Assembly (NCBI GenBank): GCA_964586595.1
Contig: CAZPHB010000004.1
Coordinates: 1-64,000 of the forward strand
Direction: 5' to 3'
Source: REEB481 sp964586595
GTDB taxonomy: Bacteria > Bacteroidota > Bacteroidia > NS11-12g > UBA955
DNA length: 64,000 nt
Within the stretch, counting starts at the first letter, position 1. Every line of letters begins with the position of its first letter. Shown in pieces: positions 51,022-60,580 of this stretch. The notes under the pieces were generated by a model, which made no database searches, was not told where the DNA came from, and was given only the letters and a program-made list of their open reading frames with translations. The position numbers and the translations under genes are program-made.

Positions 51022-52971
51022 TCAGGCATCAATTTTTGCATATTTCGCATGCGTTTCAATGAATTCGCGGCGCGGAGGCACATCGTCGCCCATCAGCATG
51101 CTGAAAATCCGATCGGCTTCGGCAGCACTTTCCATTGTTACCTGTTTAAGTGTTCGGCGGGCCGGATCCATGGTTGTTTCCCAAAGTTGTTCGGCATTCA
51201 TTTCACCCAAACCTTTATAGCGCTGAACGTTTACGCTGTCTTCTTTCCCGGCGCCGGCTATTGATTTCACCGCTGCATCCCGTTCGGTTTCAGTCCAGCA
51301 GTACTGCTGCTCTTTGCCTTTCTTAACCATATACAGCGGAGGAGTGGCGATGTACACATAACCACTGGTAATCAGTTTATTCATGTACCGGAAGAACAGG
51401 GTGAGGATGAGCGTACGGATGTGGCTTCCATCCACATCGGCATCGGTCATGATGATAATTTTATGATAGCGCAGGTTGTCCAGGTTGAGTTCCTTAGCAT
51501 CATCAGCGGTACCTATGCTTACGCCCAGAGCGGTGAAGATGTTGCGGATTTCCTCGTTTTCGTAAATCTTGTGTTCGAGGGATTTTTCTACATTCAGGAT
51601 TTTACCGCGCAGGGGCAGGATGGCCTGGAACTCGCGATCACGGCCTTGCTTGGCTGTTCCTCCTGCCGAATCACCTTCCACCAGATAAATTTCGCAGATG
51701 CCCGGATCGGAACTGGAGCAATCGCTGAGTTTCCCAGGCAGTCCCATGCCGCTCATGGCACCTTTGCGCTGAACCATTTCACGTGCTTTTCTGGCCGCAT
51801 GGCGCGCCTGTGCTGCAACGATTACCTTCTGAACAATAATTCTTGCTTCCTTTGGATGTTCCTGCAGGTAATTGTCGAGCATTTCACCTACGGCAACATC
51901 AACGGCACCAGATACTTCACTGTTGCCGAGCTTGGTTTTTGTTTGACCTTCAAACTGCGGTTCGGCAACCTTCACGCTGATGACGCCGGTAAGGCCTTCC
52001 CTAAAGTCGTCGCCGTTGATTTCAAACTTGACATTCTTCAGCAGCCCTTCTTTTTCCGCATAAGCCTTCAGCGTTCTGGTCAGCGCACGTCGGAAGCCTG
52101 CCACATGTGTTCCGCCTTCGATGGTATTGATGTTGTTCACATAGGAATGAAGGTTTTCGCTGTACCCATTGTTGTACATCACGCTTACTTCCACCGGAAT
52201 GCCTTGTTTTTCACCCTCCATGTAAATGGGCTCGGGAATCAATTTTTCGCGGGTTCCGTCAAGGAACATCACGAATTCCCTGAGGCCACCTTCGCTGAAA
52301 AAAGTTTGGCTATGAAACCCGTCTTCTTCGTTGCCGTTTCTGAGGTCGGTAAGGGTGAGCTTGATTCCTTTGTTCAGGTAAGCCAATTCCCTGAGGCGAT
52401 TTTCCAGTGTTTCGAAATTGTACACGGTGTTTTGGAAAATCGTGTTGTCGGGCGTAAAGGTCACTTCCGTTCCGCGCTGGTCTGTTTCACCAACAACCTT
52501 CACGTCGTATTGCGGTTTGCCTTCGCGGTATTCCTGCTGGTAAATTTTCCCTTCGCGGAACACACGAACTTTCAGGTGGGTGGAAAGAGCATTTACGCAG
52601 CTCACGCCCACTCCGTGCAACCCACCGGAAACTTTGTAGGTATCTTTATCGAACTTACCTCCGGCGTGCAGCACAGTCATTACAACTTCCAGGGCAGAGC
52701 GTTTTTCTTTGGTGTGGATGTCGGTGGGTATTCCCCGGCCGTCATCGAGCACGCAGATGGAATTATCCTCGAGTATGCTTACCTCAATATTCCGGCAGTG
52801 GCCGGCGAGGGCTTCGTCTATGGAGTTATCAACCACTTCATAAACCAGGTGATGTAAGCCTTTCAAACCCACATCACCGATATACATGGCCGGGCGTTTT
52901 CTTACTGCTTCCAGGCCTTCAAGAACCTGAATATTTTCTGCGTTGTACTGATTGGATTGTGATGAACTCAT
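51022..52971 (-). CDS. gyrB: DNA gyrase subunit B
   Basis: The ATPase and TOPRIM subunit of DNA gyrase, which introduces negative supercoils. The 649 residues match the family. The GHKL ATPase domain shows YIGDVGLKGLHHLVYEVVDNS at residues 30-50 and ILDDGRGIPTD-type motif LDDGRGIP near 75-82; the TOPRIM domain has EGDSAGGTAKQGRDREFQA near 424-442 and DADVDGSHIRTL; the C-terminus has YKGLGEMNAEQLWETTMDP. The ATG at 52971 gives the family N-terminus. A perfect DnaA box lies in its upstream region. gyrA is not adjacent. Confidence 0.98.
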   Translation of the reverse strand: MSSSQSNQYNAENIQVLEGLEAVRKRPAMYIGDVGLKGLHHLVYEVVDNSIDEALAGHCRNIEVSILEDNSICVLDDGRGIPTDIHTKEKRSALEVVMTVLHAGGKFDKDTYKVSGGLHGVGVSCVNALSTHLKVRVFREGKIYQQEYREGKPQYDVKVVGETDQRGTEVTFTPDNTIFQNTVYNFETLENRLRELAYLNKGIKLTLTDLRNGNEEDGFHSQTFFSEGGLREFVMFLDGTREKLIPEPIYMEGEKQGIPVEVSVMYNNGYSENLHSYVNNINTIEGGTHVAGFRRALTRTLKAYAEKEGLLKNVKFEINGDDFREGLTGVISVKVAEPQFEGQTKTKLGNSEVSGAVDVAVGEMLDNYLQEHPKEARIIVQKVIVAAQARHAARKAREMVQRKGAMSGMGLPGKLSDCSSSDPGICEIYLVEGDSAGGTAKQGRDREFQAILPLRGKILNVEKSLEHKIYENEEIRNIFTALGVSIGTADDAKELNLDNLRYHKIIIMTDADVDGSHIRTLILTLFFRYMNKLITSGYVYIATPPLYMVKKGKEQQYCWTETERDAAVKSIAGAGKEDSVNVQRYKGLGEMNAEQLWETTMDPARRTLKQVTMESAAEADRIFSMLMGDDVPPRREFIETHAKYAKIDA

Positions 52972-53071
52972 GTATAGAATGAACCTTCCTTTAGGATGGT
53001 AAAAATACCGCTAAAGCCGCGGGAACCTTCGCAGGAAAGGGCTTTATTATCCACAAGTTTCGCCGCGCCTC
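52972..53071. promoter_or_regulatory. gyrB upstream region with one DnaA box
   Basis: This 100-bp gap lies between the tolC-like stop and gyrB. TTATCCACA at 53047-53055 is a perfect DnaA box. On the minus strand a near-consensus box (TATTTTTA) lies about 33 bp before the gyrB ATG. A single 9-mer match is expected by chance roughly once in every 130 kb of double-stranded DNA, so its meaning is uncertain. Confidence 0.4.
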
Positions 53072-54493
53072 TTAAGGGAAGAAGCGCCACAATTGACCGG
53101 TTTCACGCAGGTAATCGAGGGCTGCATGATACTTGGCAACCTGGTAATCGGCGAGTTTCAAACGACTTTCCAGCAGCCTGATTTCGCGTGTATTTACCAG
53201 AAACAAGGTGCTTTCCCCGGCTTCAAGTTTGGTTAGTTCTGCGTCCAGCAGTGCCTGGTATCCGGCAACCACCTGTGTATATTGATCCACCAGGCTGCTG
53301 TATGCCGTGTACATATTCCAATAGGCTTCCAGTTTACGCGTGGTTTCCAGTGTTTTAATGCGCAGCTTGATGCCGGCCTGTTCCAGTTTAACATCAGCAA
53401 GTTTGGCGTCGGCACGTTCTTTCCGCAAAAACAGACTGCTTTGTGCCGTGAATCCCCAGCGGTAGTTGGACCAATAAGGCACACCGGGTGGATTGGGGCG
53501 AAAGCTGCCTTCGCTGAGGAAATTATACTTCAGGTTCAATTCAGGCAGCATTTGCTGTTGTTTCAGCTTTCGGTCAAGGGAAAACAAGCGGAGTTCTAAA
53601 TTCTGCTCCTGAAGCAAGGGCTGCACTTCCAGAACGTCGCGGTTCATTCGATTTAAATTCCATGAACGGGCCATAGAATCCAGCACATCCAACCCATTTG
53701 CGCTGGGCCTTGTGCCGGACAGCATTTCCAGCGGGTCACCATTTTTATCCCACAGAAATACACTCAGTTCCATTGCACCTTTCCATGCTTTTGCCACTGC
53801 GGCATCGCGGGAAATGGTGAAATTCCTTCGCAGCACATCGTTTTCCAGGGTATCAATCATTGCCAGTGAACCTGCCTGTACCGTCTGCCTGATTTGTTGT
53901 AAGCGCAATGTTCCAGCCGTTGTTGCAGCCGCATAAAGTTCTTGCTCCAAATCGGCACCATACCAGCGGATGTAAGCCTGAAGCACGTCGGCACCCAGGT
54001 TGTTCAGGAATTGCTGGCGCTCGAACACGGTGCTTTGCACCTGTACTTTAGCCATCGCCAGGGCGGTTCTTCGCTGATCGGTTATCAGGCCACGAAGCAA
54101 AGGCATGGAAAGTCCGGCGTAGGTGAGGCCCGAAGTTGGCACCTGCAACATGGGATCCAGGTTGGAACCAAGGGCTTGTTCGTAACCCAGCTGCCCTTCC
54201 AAACCAAACCAGGTAGGCATCTTCAGGCCGGTATGCAGCACATCGTAGTAGTTTTTCCCTTCGAACAGCTTATTGTTGTTCTCCAGAAAAAACTTAGGAT
54301 CAAAACTGCCTCTGGCCTTCAACAGGTTTAAATCGGCTGTTTTGAGCATCAAAGCTGCCTGTCTTTGTGCCGGATGATTTTCTGCAACCAGATCAAGCAC
54401 CATCTTTACAGGCAAGCGCATTCCTGCATCTTGCGCGAACAAGGGCATCGCACAAACAAGCAGTGGCAAGAGCAACTTCCGGTGGTACATCAT
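53072..54493 (-). CDS. TolC-family outer-membrane efflux channel
   Basis: A 473-residue outer-membrane protein with a signal peptide (about 1-20, ending LFA) and two repeats of long helices and short strands typical of TolC channels. The last part carries ALLDAELTKLEAGESTLFLVN followed by TREIRLLESRLKLADYQVAKYHA, the conserved second-repeat helix-turn seen in the family. It is the last gene of a TetR-ABC-HlyD-TolC operon; its start overlaps the HlyD stop by one base. It should form the exit duct for whatever the ABC and HlyD partners export. Confidence 0.85.
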   Translation of the reverse strand: MMYHRKLLLPLLVCAMPLFAQDAGMRLPVKMVLDLVAENHPAQRQAALMLKTADLNLLKARGSFDPKFFLENNNKLFEGKNYYDVLHTGLKMPTWFGLEGQLGYEQALGSNLDPMLQVPTSGLTYAGLSMPLLRGLITDQRRTALAMAKVQVQSTVFERQQFLNNLGADVLQAYIRWYGADLEQELYAAATTAGTLRLQQIRQTVQAGSLAMIDTLENDVLRRNFTISRDAAVAKAWKGAMELSVFLWDKNGDPLEMLSGTRPSANGLDVLDSMARSWNLNRMNRDVLEVQPLLQEQNLELRLFSLDRKLKQQQMLPELNLKYNFLSEGSFRPNPPGVPYWSNYRWGFTAQSSLFLRKERADAKLADVKLEQAGIKLRIKTLETTRKLEAYWNMYTAYSSLVDQYTQVVAGYQALLDAELTKLEAGESTLFLVNTREIRLLESRLKLADYQVAKYHAALDYLRETGQLWRFFP

Positions 54494-55836
54494 TATTGTT
54501 TCTTGGGAACAGTAGTTTCCGCTTTCACGGTGCCGTAGTAAAAGTCGGGCGGGAACCCGTTCAATTGTCGCCAGATTTCATACCACACCGGCACGCGACC
54601 CAACAAAGCAATTCCTCGGGCACCGCTGCCCACCCTGAGCATATCGGGCCATACTTTTGCATTGGCCTGAGGCGCAACCAGCACGCGGTATTTTCCATCT
54701 TTACCGGGGAAAGCATCGATGGCCACCACGGCGCCGGGGAAGGTGCCATAGGTCATGGCGGGCCATCCTGAAAACACCAGCGCAGGCCAGCCGTCAAACA
54801 GGAAACGCACCTTGCTGCCTTTGCGGATCAGGGGTAAATCCATTGGATCCAGATACATTTCAACGGCCAGTCTGTATTGCAGCGGCATGATGGAACAGAT
54901 GGCTGCCCCTTCTTTTACCGTTTCACCAATACCGACGGTCAATGCGCGGGTGATGATGCCGTCTTGGGGTGCAGTCACAACATAAAAGCCGGAACGTATT
55001 TTATAGTTGCTCAGCGTATTGCGCAGCTTGGAAATTTCTGCTTCTGTTTCCATTTGGCCGGAAACAGCACTGAATCGTTCACTCTCTGCCTTTGCCAACT
55101 TTTCACCATATTCATTCAATACATTCCGCAGTTCAAATTCGGCATTGGCCAAAGCAGCTTTGGTGATGTCGTATTTGTTTTCCATGGCATTGAGTTTGGC
55201 AATGGATTCCTGGAGTTTCAACTTTCTGCCCTCCAGATCCAGCGGCGATTTCAATCCCTGGATGAGCAGCACGGAATCGCGTGAATATCGTGTTCTGGCG
55301 ATGGAAAGATCGTTTTGCGCAGCCTGAAGTTCAGCCATATCTGCATTCAACTTCAGCTTCTCCTGAGCCACTTTGTTCTTGGCCTGACGGTATTTCAGAT
55401 CCTGTATGGCCTCCAGATTATTGATTTGCCGGCTGATGGCATTTACTTTAGAACCGTAACCTTCCAGTGATTGTTCTTTACTCTTCACCTGGAGTTCGGT
55501 TTGATCGAGCAAACCCGGATCCAGGTAATTGTCTTTGGTTTCAGAGATGAGTACGATGGTATCGCCTTTGCGCACGGTATCGCCTTCCCGCACCATCCAT
55601 TGCACCAGCCGGCCGCCAATAACGGTTTGCACTTCCTGCGGTCTTTGGCTGGGCAGCAGGGTCGTAACCTTGCCATCAGACCGGATGTTTTGGGTCCAAG
55701 GCAGGAACAGGAAAATTACGACAATGATCAGCATGGCCCAAAGCAGTCGGCCCATTCCCTTCCGGGTCCAGTAACTCTCTTTCAGCTTTCCAAAGCTGCT
55801 GAGGTGTGTAACTCTTGAGTCGGGTTTAAAATCCAT
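54493..55836 (-). CDS. HlyD-family membrane-fusion protein
   Basis: A 447-residue periplasmic adaptor that links the inner-membrane ABC protein to TolC. It has one N-terminal membrane helix (about 31-49), a lipoyl-like half (GRLVQWMVREGDTVRKGD, about 78-95), a coiled-coil hairpin of about 180 residues (130-310) and a closing half with YVVTAPQDGIITRALTVGIGE (residues 300-320). The C-terminal beta-barrel domain precedes a Pro-rich end. The gap to the ABC gene is 1 bp, so the two are co-translated. Confidence 0.88.
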   Translation of the reverse strand: MDFKPDSRVTHLSSFGKLKESYWTRKGMGRLLWAMLIIVVIFLFLPWTQNIRSDGKVTTLLPSQRPQEVQTVIGGRLVQWMVREGDTVRKGDTIVLISETKDNYLDPGLLDQTELQVKSKEQSLEGYGSKVNAISRQINNLEAIQDLKYRQAKNKVAQEKLKLNADMAELQAAQNDLSIARTRYSRDSVLLIQGLKSPLDLEGRKLKLQESIAKLNAMENKYDITKAALANAEFELRNVLNEYGEKLAKAESERFSAVSGQMETEAEISKLRNTLSNYKIRSGFYVVTAPQDGIITRALTVGIGETVKEGAAICSIMPLQYRLAVEMYLDPMDLPLIRKGSKVRFLFDGWPALVFSGWPAMTYGTFPGAVVAIDAFPGKDGKYRVLVAPQANAKVWPDMLRVGSGARGIALLGRVPVWYEIWRQLNGFPPDFYYGTVKAETTVPKKQ

Positions 55837-55837
55837 T

Positions 55838-57514
55838 TTATTGCCACATGAAATTAGTTAAACGTGCCGGCATGGCGCCTGCTTGAACCTTTCCATAATC
55901 TGTAAATCCATGTTCGCTCATCTCGATGCAGCGATCAAAAGCTGCCGCAACGGGCGCCACACTGCTGATTACAATGACGGTAGCCGGAATTTCTTTCAGA
56001 TATTCGGTAATGTCTTCCAGTTCCTTCCGGTCGAAACCCGTCCAGATGTCATCGATCAGCAACAGCGTTGGCTGGTGGTAAAGGGCTCTTGCCAGGGTGA
56101 TCTTCTTTTGGATGTGGTTTGGAAGGGTGCGGGTTCCTTCAAACTGGTGCATCAATCCTTGGTCAACATGACGCACATAATCGCTCAGATGCAGTCTTTC
56201 CAAAAGTACCTTGATTCGCTCTGCCGGAGCCTCTTCCGAAAGGGTAATGTTACCGGCTAATGTACCTTTAAAAATTCCGGATGATTGCAAACACAATCCA
56301 ACATTTGCGCCATAATCGGCAAGGTTGAGGTTGTTCAGCGGAACGCCGGATACCATCATTTCAAATTGCGCATCCGACAGTCCGGTAAACCACTTAAGAA
56401 TGCGTGTTCTGCCGGAGCCGGGTTGGCCGCAAATGCAAATTTTTTCTCCGGAATTGACCTGTAATACATCCTTGCGCAGGTTGCGGTCGTAAATGCATAA
56501 ATCGGGAGCGCGTCGCATGTCAACAGAAATACCTGAGGGCAATTCATCTTCCTGATCGGTCACATACGATACTTTTTCCAGTGCAATAGCCGCATCATAG
56601 ATGTGCTCTACACTAAGTACCAATTTTTCTACAGACTCAAGAAGCAGGATGACCAGGATTTCACTGGCAACAAACTGACCTAAATTGATTTGTTCTTCTA
56701 CCAGCAACAAACTGCCTAAAAAGAGTAAACTGCCGATAAGCAAGGTTTTCAGCACTACCGTAAGGCTCACCTGCGACATGAGGATTTTAAAATGCCCTTC
56801 CCTGCCATCGAGGTAGCCATCCACATAAGAATTGGTTCTTTTCATGTGGTATTGCTTGTGCGATTGCATGCGGAAAATGCTTCGGTTGGACGCGATCTCT
56901 GTCAGCCAGAATGCTGTTTTGAATTTGAAATCGCTTTCCTTCCTGGAAGTGACAATTCCCCGCTGCCAGGTAGCGCGAATTACCGCAGCCAAAATGATGA
57001 TGAGCCCGGCACCGATGGCAATGAACAAAGGATGATATAATGACAGCAGGATGATTCCGAACACCAATTGCAGCAGCGATGCTGTAAAGTCGAGCAACAA
57101 TTTGGAAAAGCTTTTCTGAATGGTGATGATGTCAAAGAATTTTTCAGAAAGTTCCGGGAGGTTGGGATACAATTTTTCAGGATATACTGAAGCCGCAAGG
57201 TTTCGACCGAAACGCATGGCCACGTGTACAAACAGGCGACGCTGAATGACTTCCAGGATAGACATTTGTGCCAAACGCGTGATGCCCGCCATCAAAACAC
57301 CAAGGGTTACCATCATGGCAAGGATGAACCAGGAAGAAGACAAATTCCCTCCCAGCACCAAGCCTACCAGTGCCTGTATTCCCAATGGAAGCGATAGGTT
57401 GATCAAGCCGCTGAACACGGCATACACATAGAGGTAAACTACATTTCTTCGCTCCGAACGCACCAGCTTCAGGATGCGTCGAAACGGACTAACGGCAGGA
57501 TCTTTAGGATTCAT
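55838..57514 (-). CDS. ABC transporter with degenerate ATPase domain
   Basis: A 558-residue fused permease-ATPase with six predicted helices (about 20-300) and a C-terminal nucleotide-binding domain (about 335-540). No C39 peptidase domain is present. The ATPase motifs are eroded: Walker A reads GQPGSGRT (K to R), the LSGGQ signature reads LPNHI (before QKKITLARAL), Walker B reads LLLIDDIW (catalytic Glu to Asp), and the switch His is replaced in VIVISSVAP. The D-loop WTGFD is kept. The HlyD and TolC partners follow directly, so export is expected, but ATP hydrolysis may be weak or lost. Confidence 0.85.
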   Translation of the reverse strand: MNPKDPAVSPFRRILKLVRSERRNVVYLYVYAVFSGLINLSLPLGIQALVGLVLGGNLSSSWFILAMMVTLGVLMAGITRLAQMSILEVIQRRLFVHVAMRFGRNLAASVYPEKLYPNLPELSEKFFDIITIQKSFSKLLLDFTASLLQLVFGIILLSLYHPLFIAIGAGLIIILAAVIRATWQRGIVTSRKESDFKFKTAFWLTEIASNRSIFRMQSHKQYHMKRTNSYVDGYLDGREGHFKILMSQVSLTVVLKTLLIGSLLFLGSLLLVEEQINLGQFVASEILVILLLESVEKLVLSVEHIYDAAIALEKVSYVTDQEDELPSGISVDMRRAPDLCIYDRNLRKDVLQVNSGEKICICGQPGSGRTRILKWFTGLSDAQFEMMVSGVPLNNLNLADYGANVGLCLQSSGIFKGTLAGNITLSEEAPAERIKVLLERLHLSDYVRHVDQGLMHQFEGTRTLPNHIQKKITLARALYHQPTLLLIDDIWTGFDRKELEDITEYLKEIPATVIVISSVAPVAAAFDRCIEMSEHGFTDYGKVQAGAMPARLTNFMWQ

Positions 57515-58190
57515 CTGTTTGTGCGGCTGAATTTGGAATCAGGGATCTTAGGAAGGCGGTGAGTGAGGCCTTGGATGGTTCTATCTCTGTGAGGTCTGGT
57601 AAATGTCTGAGCAGAAATTGCTGTTGCATGGCGCTGTCCACAAAAGTGGCGGCCCATGCATGTGGGTATGGATAAAGCGGTCGGGCAACTTTCAGGGTTT
57701 CAGCAACCAGACCGGTGATTCTGGCATAGCCGTTTAACATACCTTTCTGCCAATCTGAACCCGTTTCTGTGCCCAGATGTACTTTGATGGATTCACTCAT
57801 GGCAATGGAATACAGGTCGGCGGCCATGGCATGATCTGCAGCGGTAGATGCCACCGGAACAGTCAGCAATTCCGCCAGGCGGCCCAGCCGTTCCAGGGGT
57901 TCGTTGATGTGCACCGTTTCTTGCATTGCCCGATATTCTAAGGCATTCCAATACCGATTTAACAAATACATCAACATCTGATGCTTGTTGCTGAAATACC
58001 TGTACACCGTTGCTTCGGTAATGCCGGCCTGTGCCGCCAACTTCCGAAAAGTGAACGACTCCACTCCGTGGGAAGCCATCATGGATGCGCCGTGGCGAAT
58101 GATCTCCCGACCGGTTTCACTGGAATCAGGGTCTTTCAAAAATGCCGAACCCTCGTGCCCAAGGCCTGTTTGTACTTCTATAAACTCCAT
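57504..58190 (-). CDS. TetR-family transcriptional regulator
   Basis: A 228-residue repressor-type protein. The N-terminal helix-turn-helix is clear: GVESFTFRKLAAQAGITEAT with VYRYFSNKHQMLMYLLNRYW following (about 42-81). The C-terminal ligand domain is all helical and not conserved enough to predict a ligand. It is the first gene of the operon with the ABC, HlyD and TolC genes and overlaps the ABC gene by 11 bp. A perfect inverted repeat lies 10 bp before its ATG and is the likely operator, so autoregulation of the whole export operon is likely. Confidence 0.9.
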   Translation of the reverse strand: MEFIEVQTGLGHEGSAFLKDPDSSETGREIIRHGASMMASHGVESFTFRKLAAQAGITEATVYRYFSNKHQMLMYLLNRYWNALEYRAMQETVHINEPLERLGRLAELLTVPVASTAADHAMAADLYSIAMSESIKVHLGTETGSDWQKGMLNGYARITGLVAETLKVARPLYPYPHAWAATFVDSAMQQQFLLRHLPDLTEIEPSKASLTAFLRSLIPNSAAQTDES

Positions 58191-58198
58191 AGAATTTT

Positions 58199-58232
58199 AT
58201 AGTATTACTATCACAACAACAAAGTAATACTA
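58199..58232 (-). promoter_or_regulatory. Candidate TetR operator
   Basis: TAGTATTACT (58200-58209) and AGTAATACTA (58223-58232) form a perfect 10-bp inverted repeat with a 13-bp spacer, 10 bp upstream of the TetR start. The left arm is also part of a smaller palindrome, ATAGT-ATT-ACTAT (58199-58211). The position fits repression of the TetR-ABC-HlyD-TolC operon. Confidence 0.6.
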
Positions 58233-58254
58233 TTGTTTCTGAAGGATGCCGCTT

Positions 58255-59670
58255 TTATTTCCCCCTTCCCTGCAACATGATCAGCACGGTATAGATCATG
58301 ATTCGGATGTCGAGACCAATGGACATATTCTCCAGATAAAGCATGTCGTAACGGAGGCGTTCTACCATTTCATCAACATTTTCGGCATAGCCAAATTTCA
58401 CCTGACCCCAACTGGTAATTCCAGGCTTCACCCGGTGTAAGCGTCGGTAATACGGCGCCTTGACCATGATTTGATCGATGAAGTATTGCCGTTCGGGCCT
58501 TGGGCCAACCACACTCATTTCTCCATGCAACACATTGAGAAACTGCGGCAGCTCATCAAGACGGGTTTTCCTGAGCAGGCGACCAATGCGCGTAATGCGT
58601 GGATCTGCCGCCGAAGACAACCGTGGTCCGTGTTGCTCTGCATCCTGACGCATGGTTCTGAATTTGATGATATGGAAGGGTTTCCCCTTAAATCCTATGC
58701 GTTCCTGCCGGTAAAAAACGGGACCAGGTGAACTCAAACGGATGAAGACGGCCACCAGCAACATAAAGGGAAGGGTGAGCAACAGCGCAAAAAGTGAGAA
58801 TACAATATCAAAAATGCGCTTGGCTGATTTTTGCCAGGCCGGCATTACTTCGAAATCCACTTCCAGCAGGATGGCGCCAAGGATGTTGTTCATTTTCACC
58901 AGGCCTACAACCATGCTGAATGCATCCGGCAGAATTTTCAGCCTGATAAACTCGTTCTGCAGCATATTGACCAGTTCGGGAACAAGGTGATGTTCATGTT
59001 CTTCCACAGCGATAATCACCTCTTCAATGCCCTGTTTACTGATGCATTCCTGAAGTTGACCTGCATGACCCAAGTCGGGTAAGGGCCTGTGAAACATTGT
59101 CTTTTTTTCGGTTCCTACATGCACAAAACCAGCGAACATGAACCCTTCTGAACGGGGCGCTTCATCCAGCTCCCTGAACAATTTTGCCGCAGCCGGCCCG
59201 GAACCAACCAAAATGGTCGGGAAGCCCAGCTTCCGCTTCTGGATTTTGCGGATGAGTGCGCTGGCGATGAGCCACCTTCCGGTGATGGTGAATACAAAGT
59301 GTAGGCTCCAGAACACCAGCAACGAACGATAATAGTCGCGGTAATCGGTTACTGAATCATCCAGGATCAGCACGAAAAACACCACAAGGGCACCCAGGGT
59401 ACTGCTTACCAGCGTGCGCCAGAGTTCCCTGATTCTGGAACGCCGAAGTATGTCTTGATAATATCCACTGAGCGCATAGTACAACAGCCAGCAGGAAGGT
59501 AAAACAAGCAACCCGATGAGCAGATTGGCATCATCGCCTACCTGAATACTGTATCCGTGCTTGGCCGCTTCGATAACATCTTTCCGATACAGAAAGAACA
59601 GCCACCAGGCGGCCAAAGCCGCGCTGAAATCGGAAACAACATATTTAAAAACTTGACGGAAACGGTTCAA
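58255..59670 (-). CDS. Polyprenyl-phosphate sugar-1-phosphate transferase (initiating)
   Basis: A 471-residue membrane enzyme that starts exopolysaccharide or O-antigen synthesis by putting a sugar-1-phosphate on undecaprenyl phosphate. Four to five N-terminal helices (about 15-130) and a nucleotide-binding-like segment (TILVGSGPAAAKLFREL, 153-169) precede the bacterial sugar transferase domain (about 280-471), with KRIFDIVFSLFALLL, FYRQERIGFKGKPFHIIKFR, RLDELPQFLNVLHGEMSVVG and GPRPERQYF. The sugar is not determined. Its start overlaps the lipoprotein stop by 4 bp (ATGA). Confidence 0.9.
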   Translation of the reverse strand: MNRFRQVFKYVVSDFSAALAAWWLFFLYRKDVIEAAKHGYSIQVGDDANLLIGLLVLPSCWLLYYALSGYYQDILRRSRIRELWRTLVSSTLGALVVFFVLILDDSVTDYRDYYRSLLVFWSLHFVFTITGRWLIASALIRKIQKRKLGFPTILVGSGPAAAKLFRELDEAPRSEGFMFAGFVHVGTEKKTMFHRPLPDLGHAGQLQECISKQGIEEVIIAVEEHEHHLVPELVNMLQNEFIRLKILPDAFSMVVGLVKMNNILGAILLEVDFEVMPAWQKSAKRIFDIVFSLFALLLTLPFMLLVAVFIRLSSPGPVFYRQERIGFKGKPFHIIKFRTMRQDAEQHGPRLSSAADPRITRIGRLLRKTRLDELPQFLNVLHGEMSVVGPRPERQYFIDQIMVKAPYYRRLHRVKPGITSWGQVKFGYAENVDEMVERLRYDMLYLENMSIGLDIRIMIYTVLIMLQGRGK

Positions 59671-60569
59671 TTCAGGTAGGATAATTTAAGGTTATCCAAT
59701 CCGAATCTGGCACGATCCAAATAGCCGGATTGTTTCAGTATTCCGAAATACAGCTCTACAGGAGTACCGGCGGTAAGTCCGGCCAATTCTACATTTAAGT
59801 TCAGGTACACTTTACGCCAGGAACCTCCCGTTTCAGGCAAAAGCACCAAAGGCACTTGTTCGTAGATCATTCCCGATAAGGTGAAGAGTCCTGTTTGCAG
59901 GGGCAAAGTGCTGTAATAATCCATCTCAAGATATACATCTCTGCCTGCAACAGGCAAGTCGTTGAAACTGTTAAACGTTTTCAGCTCGAAAATTTTGAAG
60001 CTGTCACTAACCCCAAGATCACCGTAAAGCGACCATGCTGCGTTGGGCGCTGCAGGAAAAGCCCATGGGGCTGATCCGGCGGGAATGATGGACATGCTGT
60101 CTCTGTTGCTGCGGTTGGTAAATACCAGCGAATTGCTGCGGTCTTCAAAATCTTCCATCCAGGCAAACTTCACATTGCTGCGGTAGCTGGTTGCAGGTTT
60201 CAGCTGCACGGTATTTCCGGCTTCCAGCACCACCGAAGTGTCGAATGATTTATAGATGCGCACCGGACGGTGGGCTATGGAAAGCGCGTTTTCGCGGACA
60301 CCCGGGAGCAGGTTGATCTGTGCTTTACCTGTTTTCATCACCGGAACGCGCGCAGGCAATTCGTATATGCCAATGAATTTGTTGTCCACGTACACGTGCA
60401 CGTCGGGGATGTCGTAACTGGGAAAGCCTTGGGTAGCGTAAACCGTGTTGAAGCTGAATGAGTCAATGTACAGGAAGGAAGGAATTTCTTCTTCAGGATT
60501 GATGAAATCACAAGCCGGCAGCATGAGCAGTGCGGCACAAAAACTCCAAAAGGATGCGGCTGTTCGCAT
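59667..60569 (-). CDS. Predicted lipoprotein upstream of sugar transferase
   Basis: A 300-residue lipoprotein with lipobox LPAC at about 17-20, followed by acidic NPEEE. The N-terminal half (about 30-130) is beta-rich with VHVYVDNKFIGIYELPARV; the C-terminal half (about 150-300) resembles a jelly-roll carbohydrate-binding domain, with VYLEMDYYSTLP and WRKVYLNLNVELAGL. I cannot name a family. It is coupled to the sugar transferase gene and could belong to an envelope polysaccharide pathway. Confidence 0.75.
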   Translation of the reverse strand: MRTAASFWSFCAALLMLPACDFINPEEEIPSFLYIDSFSFNTVYATQGFPSYDIPDVHVYVDNKFIGIYELPARVPVMKTGKAQINLLPGVRENALSIAHRPVRIYKSFDTSVVLEAGNTVQLKPATSYRSNVKFAWMEDFEDRSNSLVFTNRSNRDSMSIIPAGSAPWAFPAAPNAAWSLYGDLGVSDSFKIFELKTFNSFNDLPVAGRDVYLEMDYYSTLPLQTGLFTLSGMIYEQVPLVLLPETGGSWRKVYLNLNVELAGLTAGTPVELYFGILKQSGYLDRARFGLDNLKLSYLN

Positions 60570-60580
60570 AAGCTGCGAAG

